A DNA stretch of 64,000 nucleotides from Mesorhizobium sp. NZP2298 (GCF_013170825.1 NZ_CP033365.1:62001-126000), one strand, 5' to 3'. Counted from the first letter of the stretch, positions 53,207 to 62,662 are shown. Notes: generated by a model from the letters alone, not told the origin. A program made the numbers and translations.

Positions 53207-53602
53207 ATGCACGAGGTTCTGCAGCCTGAAGGCTGGGCCAAACCGGTCGGCTACGCCAATGGCGTCGCGGCGCGTGGGCGTCTCATCTTCGTCGGCGGAC
53301 AGGTCGGCTGGAACGGGCAATGCCAGTTCGAGACCGACGACTTTGTCGGCCAGGTGAAACAGACACTGGAGAACATCGTGGCGGTGCTGGCGGAGGCAGA
53401 CGCCACGCCTCAGCACATCACCTCGATGACCTGGTATTTCACCGACAAAGCCGAATATCTGGCCAATCTCAGGGGCATCGGCGAAGCCTATCGCGAGGTG
53501 ATCGGCCGGCATTTTCCGGCGATGGCCGCCATGCAGGTGGTGGCACTGGTCGAGGACCGCGCCAAGGTGGAAATCCAGGCGACCGCGGTCATACCGGATT
53601 AA
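53207..53602 (+). CDS. RidA-family protein lacking the canonical catalytic Arg
   Basis: This 131-residue member of the Rid/YjgF/UK114 family (PVGYANGVAARGRLIFVGGQ ... ITSMTWYFTDKAEYLANL) follows the acyl-CoA dehydrogenase by 60 bases with GGGGAGG before its ATG. At the position of RidA Arg105 (F-P-A-R-S) it has Met (F-P-A-M-A), so ordinary imine deaminase activity is doubtful. Such variants occur in catabolic operons and may act on a pathway enamine or imine by another mechanism. Confidence 0.87.
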   Translation: MHEVLQPEGWAKPVGYANGVAARGRLIFVGGQVGWNGQCQFETDDFVGQVKQTLENIVAVLAEADATPQHITSMTWYFTDKAEYLANLRGIGEAYREVIGRHFPAMAAMQVVALVEDRAKVEIQATAVIPD

Positions 53603-53612
53603 TCTGTCGTCA

Positions 53613-54704
53613 TTACCCGCGAAGGCCTGCCTGCCTCAGCAGCGGCAGAACGTGATCGCAGAAATAGGGCAGCTCCTGCGTGTAGTTGACGAAGGAAAGC
53701 GCGATGCCCTGATAGCCGTGCCCGGCAATGGCGGCCATGTCGGCGGCAATCGTTTCCGGGGTTCCGATCAGGGGATAGGTGCCGGCGCCGCCGGCGAAGC
53801 GCTGGCGGTAGCGGTCATAGGCGTGCGGGTCGTGCGACCGCGAGAATTCCTTCTTGCCGGCCATATGGGCATCGACCGCGTCATGGTCGGCCAGATCGAC
53901 CGCGTAGCGCGTGTAATAGGCCTGCGCCTCTTCCATCGTCGGGCGGCAGACGACATGCGCCACCGTATAGACGCCGACATCACGGCCGACCTTGTCGGCC
54001 CGTTCGCGGATGTCGGCGACATGTTTGCCGGCATCGCTCATTTCGGAAAAGGTCGTGAACAGATAGTCGCACCGGGCGGCGGCGAAATCGCGGCCCGGAC
54101 CGCCGAATGCGGCATTCATGGTCACCGGACGCGGGATCTGCAAACTGGCTGGCCGACTGACCGCTTCCTTGAGACGATAGTAGGTGCCTTCATAGTCGAG
54201 AGGCTCGGTAGAGGCATAAAGCTTTTCGAGGATTTCGATCCATTCGGCCGCCTGGTCGTAGCCCTTTTCGACGAGCGGCGTGCCGAACATGCCGAATTCC
54301 TTCGGGTTCCAGCCGCAGACGATGTTGAGGCCGGCGCGGCCCTGGCTGATGTGGTCGACCGTCGCCAGCGCCTTGGCGGCATAGAGCGGATGCACCAGCG
54401 GCACATGCACGGTCATGAACAGGCCGATCTGCTCTGTGGCGACGCTAAGCGCCGCCGCCCAGGTGAAGGTCTCGAACGACCATTCGCGCACCTTGTTGCG
54501 GCCGCCAAAGCCGCGCCAGCGCGCGATCGGCAGCAGAAACTCCAGCCCGGCACGATCGGCGATTTGCGCCGCCGTCAGATTGTCCTGCCAACTCGCCGTC
54601 CAGCGTTCCGACACATCGGTGATGGCAAGCCCGCCATCGGCATTGGTCGAAAAGACGCCGAGTTTCAGTTTGTTCGAACCGTGCAGGGGATGCGCTTTGA
54701 TCAT
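53613..54704 (-). CDS. LLM-class FMN-dependent monooxygenase, RutA-like
   Basis: This 363-residue bacterial-luciferase-like (two-component FMNH2) monooxygenase has segments LKLGVFSTNADGGLAI, RWRGFGGRNKVREWSFETFT, DHISQGRAGLNIVCGWNP and AAFGGPGRDFAAARCDY, similar to RutA and related N-heterocycle or sulfone monooxygenases. A partner flavin reductase is not seen. It is convergent with the Rid gene and divergent from the aldolase, across operator site C. ATG 54704 is the homology start. Confidence 0.85.
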   Translation of the reverse strand: MIKAHPLHGSNKLKLGVFSTNADGGLAITDVSERWTASWQDNLTAAQIADRAGLEFLLPIARWRGFGGRNKVREWSFETFTWAAALSVATEQIGLFMTVHVPLVHPLYAAKALATVDHISQGRAGLNIVCGWNPKEFGMFGTPLVEKGYDQAAEWIEILEKLYASTEPLDYEGTYYRLKEAVSRPASLQIPRPVTMNAAFGGPGRDFAAARCDYLFTTFSEMSDAGKHVADIRERADKVGRDVGVYTVAHVVCRPTMEEAQAYYTRYAVDLADHDAVDAHMAGKKEFSRSHDPHAYDRYRQRFAGGAGTYPLIGTPETIAADMAAIAGHGYQGIALSFVNYTQELPYFCDHVLPLLRQAGLRG

Positions 54705-54752
54705 CTCGGGAACTCGCGGCGGGAGGCTACACGCTAGGCTCGCACCAGAATA

Positions 54753-54766
54753 TTTCAAGCCTGAAA
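54753..54766. promoter_or_regulatory. Putative MarR-type operator, site C
   Basis: TTTCAAGCCTGAAA, flanked by A and T, gives six-base perfect arms ATTTCA/TGAAAT. It lies between the divergent LLM monooxygenase (54704) and aldolase (54828) genes and matches sites A, B and D. Confidence 0.65.
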
Positions 54767-54827
54767 TAGCTTCGCCTCGCGGTCGTTTGCGGATATGGAT
54801 TTGAGCAAGTCGAAAAAGAGGATGGAC

Positions 54828-55589
54828 ATGAGCGAGTTCCGCCAGAAATGCATCGGCAAGACGAACCTCGTCGGTTCCTTTGCCGCCATTCCCCATCCCG
54901 TTGCGGTCGAAGTGATGGCGCTATCCGGCCTCGACTTCCTCTGCATCGACTGGGAGCATGCCCAGATTTCGCGCGACATGATCGAGACCATGGTGCGAGC
55001 CGCCGATGTGCATCGCGTGCCGGCGATGGTGCGCGTTCCCGGCCATGCGCCGGAGGCGATCCAGGCGGCGCTGGACAGTGGCGCGCAAGGCGTGCTGGTG
55101 CCGCGCGTCTCGACCGCCGCCGAGGCGGCGATGGCCGCCAAAGCCTCGCGCTATCCGCCGTTGGGCGAGCGCGGCGTCGGACCCGGCCGGGCCGCGGGCT
55201 ATGGCTATCGCATTCCCGAATATCTTGCCGGCGCCAACGACAGAACCGTCGTTGCGGTCCAGGTCGAGACTGCGGCGGGGCTCGCCAACATCGAGGCGAT
55301 CGCGGCGGTCGACGGCGTCGACGTGATCTTCGTCGGCCCTGGCGACCTTTCGGTGTCGATCGACGCGATCGGACCGCAAGGCGCCGACAAGCTCAATGCG
55401 GCGATCCGGACGATCATTGCCGCTACGATCGCACATGGAAAGACATCAGGCATATTTTGCGCCAGCCCACAGACGATCGGCCGTTGGGCAGCCATCGGTG
55501 CGAGTTTCTTCGTGCTGGCCAGTGACACGATGTTTCTGGGCGCCGGCGCGGCGGCCAACTTTGCCGCGGCGCGCGACGAATTGGCATGA
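54828..55589 (+). CDS. HpcH/HpaI aldolase family protein
   Basis: This 253-residue class II, metal-dependent aldolase-fold protein has DFLCIDWEHAQIS, the loop ERGVGPGRA with a conserved Arg, and metal-ligand segments VQVETAAGLANIE and DVIFVGPGDLSVS. Relatives cleave 4-hydroxy-2-ketoacids released in aromatic ring degradation into pyruvate and an aldehyde. AGAGGA supports ATG 54828; in-frame ATGs at 54795 and 54822 are alternatives. Confidence 0.88.
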   Translation: MSEFRQKCIGKTNLVGSFAAIPHPVAVEVMALSGLDFLCIDWEHAQISRDMIETMVRAADVHRVPAMVRVPGHAPEAIQAALDSGAQGVLVPRVSTAAEAAMAAKASRYPPLGERGVGPGRAAGYGYRIPEYLAGANDRTVVAVQVETAAGLANIEAIAAVDGVDVIFVGPGDLSVSIDAIGPQGADKLNAAIRTIIAATIAHGKTSGIFCASPQTIGRWAAIGASFFVLASDTMFLGAGAAANFAAARDELA

Positions 55590-55645
55590 AACGGGCGCAT
55601 TGGGGCAAAAAAGGCGTATCGCCAGGGCAACAGGCCACCCAAACT

Positions 55646-55659
55646 TTTTAAGCTTAAAA
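55646..55659. promoter_or_regulatory. Putative MarR-type operator, site D
   Basis: TTTTAAGCTTAAAA is a perfect 14-base palindrome about 118 bases upstream of the aminotransferase start. It shares the AAGC-centred pattern with sites A to C and suggests that the aminotransferase-ABC-class V unit belongs to the same regulon. Confidence 0.6.
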
Positions 55660-55776
55660 CTTTCGCCTTGAAAAGTGCGGCACTTTGGATAGCATCCAAG
55701 GATCGATGGTGACCGCGATGCCGGAGGGGTTGCCGGCCAGTCCATCGCAGTGCTTCGGGTGGGAGGGGTTCAGTCC

Positions 55777-56976
55777 TTGTCGTTCATGCTGCCCCAGTCA
55801 TCGTCCAGCGCGCGCTATGCTTTCGATGGCGTACGCGCGCAGATTCGTGATCTCCATACCGAAAACATCGCCAACCTTGCCGTGCGCGCGCGTGAATTGG
55901 GCGACGTCATCGCGCTCTGGTACGGCGAAGGCGACATGGTGACGCCCGCCTTCATCCGCGACGCCGCCAAGGCGGCCTTCGACGAAGGTCAGACTTTCTA
56001 CGTGCCCAACATGCGCGGGCTCGGAGCTCTGAATGAAGCGCTGTCGGAGTACCAGACGCGCATCCACCGCCGGCCGATCCCGATCACACGGACCACCGTC
56101 ACGCCGGGCGGCATGCAGGCGCTATACCTTGCACTGGAACTGCTGGTCGATACCGGCACAAACGTCGTCTACGTCGCGCCGCAATGGCCTAACATCCACA
56201 ACGCAATCCACCTGATCGGCGGCGAACCGCGACCATTTTCGCTCGACTTCGAGGGTGACTGGCGTCTCGACCTCGACAGGCTGTTCGCAAGCTGCGACGC
56301 CCGCACCCGCGCCATCTTCCTGTCGACGCCGTCCAACCCGACCGGCTGGACCGCCTCGGCCGAGGAGATGCGGGCCCTGCTCGATTTCAGCCGGCGCACC
56401 GGCATCTGGATCATTTCCGACGAGGTCTATGGCCGGCTCTATCTCGACGGCGACGTCGCGCCCTCGATCCTGCAAATCGCCGAGGACGGCGACCGGGTGC
56501 TGTCGGTCAACAGTTTCTCCAAGGCCTGGGCCATGACCGGCTGGCGCATCGGCTGGCTGACGCATCCATCGGGAGTGGCCGACCAGCTCGGCGCCATGAC
56601 CCAATACGTCAACAGCGGCACTGCCGCTCCTATCCAGGCTGGCGCCGTTGCCGCAATTCGCCAGGGCGAGCCACTGGTCGAAGAAATCCGGCAGCGGATC
56701 AGGACCGGCCTCGACCTCGCCTATATCAGGCTGGCACAGATTCCGGGCGTCATTTTGCCGACGAAACCGCGTGGCGGCATGTATGCCTTCTTTGCCATGG
56801 AAGGCGAAAGCGATGCCAGTCGCGCCTGCGCCAAAATCCTGGAGACGGCGCGTGTCGGGCTGGCGCCCGGCCATCTCTTTGGAAGCTCGGCAACGGCATT
56901 CCTGCGCATGTGCGTCTGCCGTGACCGCGACCAGATAGCGACCGCGCTCGACCGCATGGTCGCTGCCATGAATTGA
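55777..56976 (+). CDS. Class I/II PLP-dependent aminotransferase
   Basis: This enzyme of about 399 residues has fold-type I markers: LSTPSNPTGWTAS, IISDEVYGRLYLDG and the PLP lysine in NSFSKAWAMTGWRIGW. It transfers amino groups from an amino acid or amine, with specificity unknown. TTG 55777 lies 8 bases after GGGAGGGG; ATG 55786, three codons in, is the alternative. It is followed by an amino-acid receptor gene and probably uses an imported amino acid. Confidence 0.88.
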   Translation: MSFMLPQSSSSARYAFDGVRAQIRDLHTENIANLAVRARELGDVIALWYGEGDMVTPAFIRDAAKAAFDEGQTFYVPNMRGLGALNEALSEYQTRIHRRPIPITRTTVTPGGMQALYLALELLVDTGTNVVYVAPQWPNIHNAIHLIGGEPRPFSLDFEGDWRLDLDRLFASCDARTRAIFLSTPSNPTGWTASAEEMRALLDFSRRTGIWIISDEVYGRLYLDGDVAPSILQIAEDGDRVLSVNSFSKAWAMTGWRIGWLTHPSGVADQLGAMTQYVNSGTAAPIQAGAVAAIRQGEPLVEEIRQRIRTGLDLAYIRLAQIPGVILPTKPRGGMYAFFAMEGESDASRACAKILETARVGLAPGHLFGSSATAFLRMCVCRDRDQIATALDRMVAAMN

Positions 56977-57066
56977 CGCCCCGCTGGGAGGCGGGACGGC
57001 AAGAAACCGTGCGGGGCCAGCCCCGTCCGATCAACAACCAGAGGGAACACCCCAGAGGGACGACCA

Positions 57067-57864
57067 ATGAAGCTCACCCGTCGCAATCTGATCCTGCTCG
57101 CCGCCGCCGTCGGCATCGCCGCCGGCCCCGCCACCGCCTATGCCGCCGATGTGCTCAATGTCGGCGCCTACCCGACCAATCCGCCCTTCGAATACAAGAA
57201 CGAGAGCGGCACTTTCGAGGGCTTTGAAGTCGATATCGTCAACGAAGCGGCCAAGCGCATCGGCATGACCACCGACATCGCCGACCTCGGCTTCCAGGCG
57301 CTGTTCGCGGCCACCACCTCGAAGCGTATCGATGTCGCCATCTCCTCGATCACCATCACCCCGGAGCGGCTGAAGTCGCAGTCCTTTACCCAGCCCTACT
57401 ATGATTCCGACATGGGCATCGCCACCAAGACCGATAGCGCTGTTAACACCGAGGCCGACCTCAAGGGCAAGATCGTCGGCGTGCTGTCCGGCTCGACCGG
57501 CGAGACCTGGGTCAAGGCGCATCAGGAAGCCGATGGCTTCAGCGACGTGAAGGGCTATGACACCCAGCAGAACCTTTTGCTCGACCTCAGCGCAGGCCGC
57601 GTCGACGCCGCCGTCAGCGACATTCCGGGCATGGAATACTCCTTCACCAAGATGAAGGACCTGAAGGTGAAGCAGCGCATCAAGACCGGCGAACAGTACG
57701 GACTGATGATGACCAAGGACCACCCGCTGCTCGGCAAGCTCAACGACGCGCTGACGGCGATGAAGAAAGACGGCACGCTGGCCGCGATCCACAAGAAGTG
57801 GTTCGGTAGCGACGCGCCGGCCGACTCGTCGACCGTCAAGGAAATGCCGATGCCGAAGGCCTGA
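57067..57864 (+). CDS. Amino-acid ABC transporter substrate-binding protein
   Basis: This 265-residue SBP_bac_3 family receptor has an RR-containing signal peptide (LTRRNLILLAAAVGIAAG, cut after AYA), NPPFEYKNESGTFEGFEVDI and the DVAISSITITPERLKSQSFT signature. It binds a polar amino acid or similar ligand in the periplasm. It is linked to the permease at 58028, and a terminator-like hairpin separates them. Confidence 0.92.
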   Translation: MKLTRRNLILLAAAVGIAAGPATAYAADVLNVGAYPTNPPFEYKNESGTFEGFEVDIVNEAAKRIGMTTDIADLGFQALFAATTSKRIDVAISSITITPERLKSQSFTQPYYDSDMGIATKTDSAVNTEADLKGKIVGVLSGSTGETWVKAHQEADGFSDVKGYDTQQNLLLDLSAGRVDAAVSDIPGMEYSFTKMKDLKVKQRIKTGEQYGLMMTKDHPLLGKLNDALTAMKKDGTLAAIHKKWFGSDAPADSSTVKEMPMPKA

Positions 57865-57882
57865 GCGGCAACCCAGAACAGG

Positions 57883-57917
57883 GGCGTGCCGGCTTAAAAG
57901 GCCGGTACGCCTCGTTT
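57883..57917 (+). terminator. Intra-operon terminator/attenuator after amino-acid receptor gene
   Basis: GGCGTGCCGGC pairs with GCCGGTACGCC (one G-U) around TTAAAAG, followed by TCGTTTT. It starts 19 bases after the receptor stop and resembles the hairpin at 43219, again placed to favour receptor over permease. Confidence 0.75.
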
Positions 57918-58027
57918 TCGTTGATGATCCTTCCCCGGAGCCACAGGTCAGCGCCGCAAAACCGCTTTCGGTGTTTCCGGGCCCTGCTCCAGCGTCACGG
58001 GACGCAAAACGGTTCGGGAACGCTCCC

Positions 58028-58702
58028 ATGTCGCTGATCGACACCTTCTTCAACGCCGACGTCATCGCGTCGAGCCTTCCTGCGCTGCTGCGCGGATTCC
58101 TGAACACGCTGCTGCTCGGACTGCTCAGCATCGGCATCGGCATTCCTATCGGCCTGGTGATCAGCCTGCTGCGGCTCTATGCGCCGAAGCCGCTGCGATG
58201 GCTGGCGGTCGGCTATACCGACATTTTCCGCGCCTTGCCGGTGCTGGTGGTGCTGATCCTGATCTACTACGCGCTGCCCTTCCTCGGCATCCGCCTGTCG
58301 TCCTGGGCGTCCGCGGTGACGGCGTTCGCCATCATCATGTCGGCCTATTCGGCGGAAGTTTTCCGATCCGGCATAGAGAGCATTCCGCGCGGCCAGTTCG
58401 AAGCTTCGCAAGCGCTCGGCCTGCCGTTCCTTTTGACCTTGCGCAAGGTGGTGCTGCCGCAGGCCGTGCGCGTGGTCATCCCGCCGATGACCAGCAACTG
58501 CGTCTCGATGTTCAAGGACACCTCGCTCGCCTCGACCGTGGCGCTGCCGGAACTCTTGAAGGAAGCGACCAACGCGCAGTCGCTCTACGCCAATCCCTCG
58601 CCGCTGATCGGCGCGGCACTCGTCTATCTCATCTTCCTCTGGCCGATGGTCCGCCTCGTCAGCCTGCTTGAAGCCCGCTTCAAGACCGAAAAGACGCGCT
58701 GA
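58028..58702 (+). CDS. Amino-acid ABC transporter permease (HisM/GlnP family)
   Basis: This 224-residue inner-membrane permease has the EAA-type loop [20 protein letters not shown] and a first segment [19 protein letters not shown]. It forms the channel for the receptor at 57067. No ATP-binding subunit follows; the next gene encodes a PLP enzyme, so the ATPase must be borrowed or encoded elsewhere. ATG 58028 gives the usual permease N-terminus. Confidence 0.9.
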   Translation: MSLIDTFFNADVIASSLPALLRGFLNTLLLGLLSIGIGIPIGLVISLLRLYAPKPLRWLAVGYTDIFRALPVLVVLILIYYALPFLGIRLSSWASAVTAFAIIMSAYSAEVFRSGIESIPRGQFEASQALGLPFLLTLRKVVLPQAVRVVIPPMTSNCVSMFKDTSLASTVALPELLKEATNAQSLYANPSPLIGAALVYLIFLWPMVRLVSLLEARFKTEKTR

Positions 58703-58743
58703 CCATCAGACCGTTCGCCATAGCACTTCGCAGGAGACATCCC

Positions 58744-60012
58744 TTGAGCAATTCCCAGGCCACCGCCACCGACGGCTTCCCCGTCGCCACCATCCGGGCC
58801 ATGTTTCCCGCCCTGCAGCGGGCGGGCGATTTCATCTTCCTGGACAACGCCGCCGGTGCGCAGATTCCGCAGAGCGTGCTCGACGCGGTGACCAACCACC
58901 TTGTCTCGCACAATGTGCAGCGCGGCGGCCGCTATGGCCGCAGCGTCACCGTCGACCAGTCGGTCGCCGATGCCCGCACAAGCGTGGCGCTGCTGATCAA
59001 CGCCTACAGCCCGGCGGAGATCTGCTTCGGCATGAACGCCACCTCGTTCATCCGCCTCGTCAGCCTCGGCATCGGCCAGATGCTGCAGGAGCGTGACGAG
59101 ATCGTCATCACCGACATGGACCACGACGCCAACATCGCCACCTGGCTGGCACTGGAATCCGCCGGGGCGAAATTCAAGTGGTGGCGCATGCGTGAGGACG
59201 GCAACCTGCATGTCGACGATCTGCGCCCGCTGGTTTCCGACCGCACCCGCCTCGTCGCCTGCACGGTGACCGCGCATTCGATCGGCTCGATCGTCGATGT
59301 GGCTTCCGTGGCCAAGATCGCGCATGCGGCCGGTGCCGAGGTGTTCCTCGACTGCGTGCATTACGGGCCACATGGGCTGATCGACGTGCGAGCCTGGGAT
59401 TGCGACTACCTCGTCTGCTCCGGCTACAAGAACTTCTCGCCGCATATGGGCTTCCTCTGGGGCCGCTTCGACACGCTGAAGCGGCTGCCGACCTTCCGGG
59501 AGGATTTCATTCCGGACGAACCGCCCTACAAGGTGGAGGCCGGTACATTCATCTACGAGAATGTCTCCGGCATGGACGCGGCCGTGCAGTATCTGGAACT
59601 CATCGGCCGCAATCTCGCGCCCTCCAACAACCGCTCGCGGCGCGAAAACATCGTTGCCGGCATGACCGCAATCCGTGACTACGAGCTGGTTCTGGCGCGC
59701 GAGATGCTTGGCGTGCTCAAGGGCTGCGGCGCGACCATCTACGGCGTCGCGGACGAGGCCCGCATCAACGAGCGTGTGCCGACCTTCTGCTTCAACATCG
59801 GCAAGCTGTCGCCGCAAAGGATCGTCGAGGAGATGGCCGAGATGCAGATCGGCATCCGCGACGGCCACATGTACGCGCCACGCCTGATGAAGCGCCTCAA
59901 CCTGTCGATGGACAGCGGCGCCATCCGTGCCTCGTTGGTCCACTACAACACGGTCGAGGAGATCCACCGCTTCGGCGAGGCGCTGCGCGCCATCATCGCC
60001 AAGCTGTCCTGA
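58744..60012 (+). CDS. Cysteine-desulfurase-like class V PLP enzyme without the catalytic Cys
   Basis: This 422-residue fold-type I PLP enzyme has [13 protein letters not shown], the conserved [21 protein letters not shown] and the PLP lysine in [12 protein letters not shown]. The loop that carries Cys in NifS/SufS (GHHCAQP) reads GHMYAP here, so true desulfurase activity is unlikely. It could be a lyase or aminotransferase for the imported amino acid. The start is TTG 58744 behind AGGAGA. Confidence 0.85.
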   Translation: MSNSQATATDGFPVATIRAMFPALQRAGDFIFLDNAAGAQIPQSVLDAVTNHLVSHNVQRGGRYGRSVTVDQSVADARTSVALLINAYSPAEICFGMNATSFIRLVSLGIGQMLQERDEIVITDMDHDANIATWLALESAGAKFKWWRMREDGNLHVDDLRPLVSDRTRLVACTVTAHSIGSIVDVASVAKIAHAAGAEVFLDCVHYGPHGLIDVRAWDCDYLVCSGYKNFSPHMGFLWGRFDTLKRLPTFREDFIPDEPPYKVEAGTFIYENVSGMDAAVQYLELIGRNLAPSNNRSRRENIVAGMTAIRDYELVLAREMLGVLKGCGATIYGVADEARINERVPTFCFNIGKLSPQRIVEEMAEMQIGIRDGHMYAPRLMKRLNLSMDSGAIRASLVHYNTVEEIHRFGEALRAIIAKLS

Positions 60013-60024
60013 TGGACGAAGGGT

Positions 60025-60054
60025 GCCTGACGGCTGCGGCTCGCAGCCTCAGGC
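60025..60054. terminator. Bidirectional hairpin between convergent operons
   Basis: GCCTGACGGCTGCG and CGCAGCCTCAGGC form a stem of about 13 bp with one bulge, in the short gap between the class V enzyme and dppF. It overlaps the last bases of dppF. It probably ends transcription from both sides, though without a long T run. Confidence 0.55.
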
Positions 60055-60882
60055 GGCCGCCTTCTTCTTCGCCAACCGCGCTTTGATCGAAGCGACGTCG
60101 GCGCGCGGGGTCGCGGCGAACAACGTCCGGGTGTAGCTGTGCTTGGGGTCGGAAAAGACCTCGTCGCGCGAGCCGTATTCGACCGCCTCGCCGAAATACA
60201 TCACCATCACATCGTCGGCGATGTAGCGCACCACGGACAAATCGTGGCTGATGAAGACATAGGTCAGCTGGAATTCGTCCTGCAGGTCGGCAAGCAGGTT
60301 GAGCACCTGCGCCTGCACCGAAAGATCGAGCGCGGAAACCGGCTCGTCGAGCACCAAGAGGCTCGGGTTCAGCATCAGAGCGCGGGCGATGGCGATGCGC
60401 TGGCGTTGGCCGCCCGAGAACATGTGCGGATAGCGGTTGTAATGTTCGTGACCGAGGCCGACCTTCTTCAGCATCTTCATGGCGAGGTCACGCCGCTCGG
60501 CGGCCGATTTGTCGGTGTTGATCAGCAGCGGCTCGCCCAGCACGTCTCCGATCTTCTGGCGCGGATTGAGCGAGCCGTAGGGGTTCTGGAAGACGATCTG
60601 CACCTTGCGGCGCATCTCCTTGGTCAAGCCGCCCTTGGCGATGTCGACCTTGTTGCCGTCGATGAACAGATCGCCCGCGGTCGCCGGATCGATCAACGTG
60701 ATGATGCGGGCAAGCGTGGACTTGCCGCAGCCGCTTTCGCCGACGATAGCGAGCGTCTTGCCCTTGTCCACGGTGAAGGAGACGCCCTTGACCGCATGCA
60801 CGGTGCGCGGTCCGGTGAAGAGGCCGCCGCCGATGTGATAGTCGCGAACAATGTTCTTGCCTTCGAGGACCGTGGTGCTCAT
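60049..60882 (-). CDS. dppF: Dipeptide ABC transporter ATP-binding protein, DppF
   Basis: This 277-residue ATPase has Walker A GESGCGKST, signature FSGGQRQR, Walker B LLVLDEPVSALD and the C-terminal HSYTRTLFAATPR region. An Ala/Lys-rich tail (RLAKKKAAA) ends it. It energises the DppBC channel. The gene is last in the dpp operon and overlaps dppD. Confidence 0.94.
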   Translation of the reverse strand: MSTTVLEGKNIVRDYHIGGGLFTGPRTVHAVKGVSFTVDKGKTLAIVGESGCGKSTLARIITLIDPATAGDLFIDGNKVDIAKGGLTKEMRRKVQIVFQNPYGSLNPRQKIGDVLGEPLLINTDKSAAERRDLAMKMLKKVGLGHEHYNRYPHMFSGGQRQRIAIARALMLNPSLLVLDEPVSALDLSVQAQVLNLLADLQDEFQLTYVFISHDLSVVRYIADDVMVMYFGEAVEYGSRDEVFSDPKHSYTRTLFAATPRADVASIKARLAKKKAAA

Positions 60883-61736
60883 GCGGAAGCTCCAGCGGCA
60901 GAGGGAGCGGGCTCGAACAGCATGTCGGACACGGTCGGCAGCCGGTCGCCGACGGCGTTTTCCGGCAGCGCCGACAGCAGCGCGCGCGTGTAGTTGCTCT
61001 TCGGCGATTCAAACAGCGATAGCACGTCGGCCTCTTCCATCTTGCGGCCCTTGTACTGGACGATCACGCGGTCGGCGGTCTCGGCCACCACGCCCATATT
61101 GTGGGTGATCATGATCAGGCCCATGCCGTATTTGGCCTGCAGCGAGACCAGCAGATCAAGGATCTGCTTCTGGATGGTGACGTCGAGTGCGGTCGTCGGC
61201 TCGTCGGCGATCAACAGCTTAGGATTGCAGGCAATGGCGATGGCGATCATGACGCGCTGGCACTGGCCGCCCGACATCTGGTGCGGAAACGAGCTCAGCC
61301 GTTCCTCCGGATCGGCAATGCCGACCAGCTTCATCAGTTCGATGGCCCGCGCCCGGCGCTGGGCGCGATCCATGCCCATGTGGAAGCGCAGCACCTCCTC
61401 GATCTGGAAGCCGACCGTGAAGCACGGATTGAGGCTGGCGATCGGTTCCTGGAAGATCATCGAGATATCCTTGCCGACGATCTTGCGCCGTTCGGACGGA
61501 CTGAGCTTCAACAGATCGACGCCATCGAAGGTCATGCGGTCGGCCCTGACCGTCGCCGTGTTGGGCAACAGCCCCATCACCGCCAGCATCGACACCGACT
61601 TGCCGGAACCGGACTCGCCGACGATCGCCAGCACCTCGCGCGGTTCGATCGAAAGGTCGATGCCTTGCACGGCCATGAACGGTCCGGCCGCGGTGTCGAA
61701 GGAAACGGTGAGGTTCTTGATCTCGAGCAGGGGCAT
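60879..61736 (-). CDS. dppD: Dipeptide ABC transporter ATP-binding protein, DppD
   Basis: This 285-residue ATPase has Walker A GESGSGKS, signature MSGGQCQR (Cys in place of the usual Arg/Ser) and Walker [13 protein letters not shown]. It is the second ATPase of the dipeptide importer. The start is ATG 61736, two bases after the dppC stop; the longer frame upstream lies inside dppC and is not coding. Confidence 0.94.
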   Translation of the reverse strand: MPLLEIKNLTVSFDTAAGPFMAVQGIDLSIEPREVLAIVGESGSGKSVSMLAVMGLLPNTATVRADRMTFDGVDLLKLSPSERRKIVGKDISMIFQEPIASLNPCFTVGFQIEEVLRFHMGMDRAQRRARAIELMKLVGIADPEERLSSFPHQMSGGQCQRVMIAIAIACNPKLLIADEPTTALDVTIQKQILDLLVSLQAKYGMGLIMITHNMGVVAETADRVIVQYKGRKMEEADVLSLFESPKSNYTRALLSALPENAVGDRLPTVSDMLFEPAPSAAGASA

Positions 61737-61738
61737 GC

Positions 61739-62662
61739 TCACGACCTCTTCAGCTTGGGGTCGAGCGCATCGCGCAGGCCGTCGCCGATCAGGTTGATGG
61801 CGAAGACGGTGATCAGGATGGCGAGGCCCGGGAAGGTCACCACCCACCAGGCGCGCAGGATGAACTCACGTGCTTCGGCAAGCATGGTGCCCCATTCCGG
61901 CGTCGGCGGCTGCGCGCCCATGCCAAGGAAGCCGAGCGCGGCCGCCTCGAGAATGGCGTTGGAGAAGGACAACGTCGCCTGCACGATCAGCGGCGCTATG
62001 CAGTTGGGCAGGATGGTGACCAGCATCAGCCTGAGATGGCTGGCACCGGCAACCTTGGCCGAGATGACATATTCGCGGTTCTTTTCCGCCATCACGGCGG
62101 CCCGAGTCAGCCGCGCGAAATGCGGCTGCAGCACGAAGGCGATGGCGATCATGGCATTGACGAGGCCAGGGCCAAGGACCGCGACCAGCACCAGCGCCAG
62201 AAGCAGCGACGGGAAGGCCAGGATGATGTCCATGATGCGCATGATCAGCGTATCGACCCAGCCGCGGCAATAGCCGGCGAGCAGGCCGAGGATGACGCCG
62301 GAGATCAGTGCCGTGGTGACGACGACGAAGCCGATGGCGAGCGAGAAGCGTGAGCCATAGATCAGGCGCGACAGCATATCGCGGCCGACGGCGTCGGTAC
62401 CGAGCAGGAACTGCGCATTGCCGCCAGCCTGCCAGGCCGGTGGCGTCAGGAAGAAGTCACGGAACTGATCGTCAGGCGAATGCGGGGCGAGCAGCGGCGC
62501 GAAAAGAGCGACCAGGATCAGCAACGCGAAGACGAAGAGCCCGATCACCGCGCCCTTGTTGATGGAGAAGTAGTGCCAGAATTCCGCGAACATCTGCAGC
62601 CGCGCGTCCTGCGGCTTGACGACGGTGGCGGCTTCGACGGTGGCTGGGCCTTCGTTGGTCAT
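61739..62662 (-). CDS. dppC: Dipeptide ABC transporter permease, DppC
   Basis: This 307-residue inner-membrane permease has an N-terminal cytoplasmic tail, LGTDAVGRDMLSRLIYGSR and the EAA loop AKVAGASHLRLMLVTILPN. Six helices are predicted. It lies one base from dppB and two from dppD. Confidence 0.94.
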   Translation of the reverse strand: MTNEGPATVEAATVVKPQDARLQMFAEFWHYFSINKGAVIGLFVFALLILVALFAPLLAPHSPDDQFRDFFLTPPAWQAGGNAQFLLGTDAVGRDMLSRLIYGSRFSLAIGFVVVTTALISGVILGLLAGYCRGWVDTLIMRIMDIILAFPSLLLALVLVAVLGPGLVNAMIAIAFVLQPHFARLTRAAVMAEKNREYVISAKVAGASHLRLMLVTILPNCIAPLIVQATLSFSNAILEAAALGFLGMGAQPPTPEWGTMLAEAREFILRAWWVVTFPGLAILITVFAINLIGDGLRDALDPKLKRS

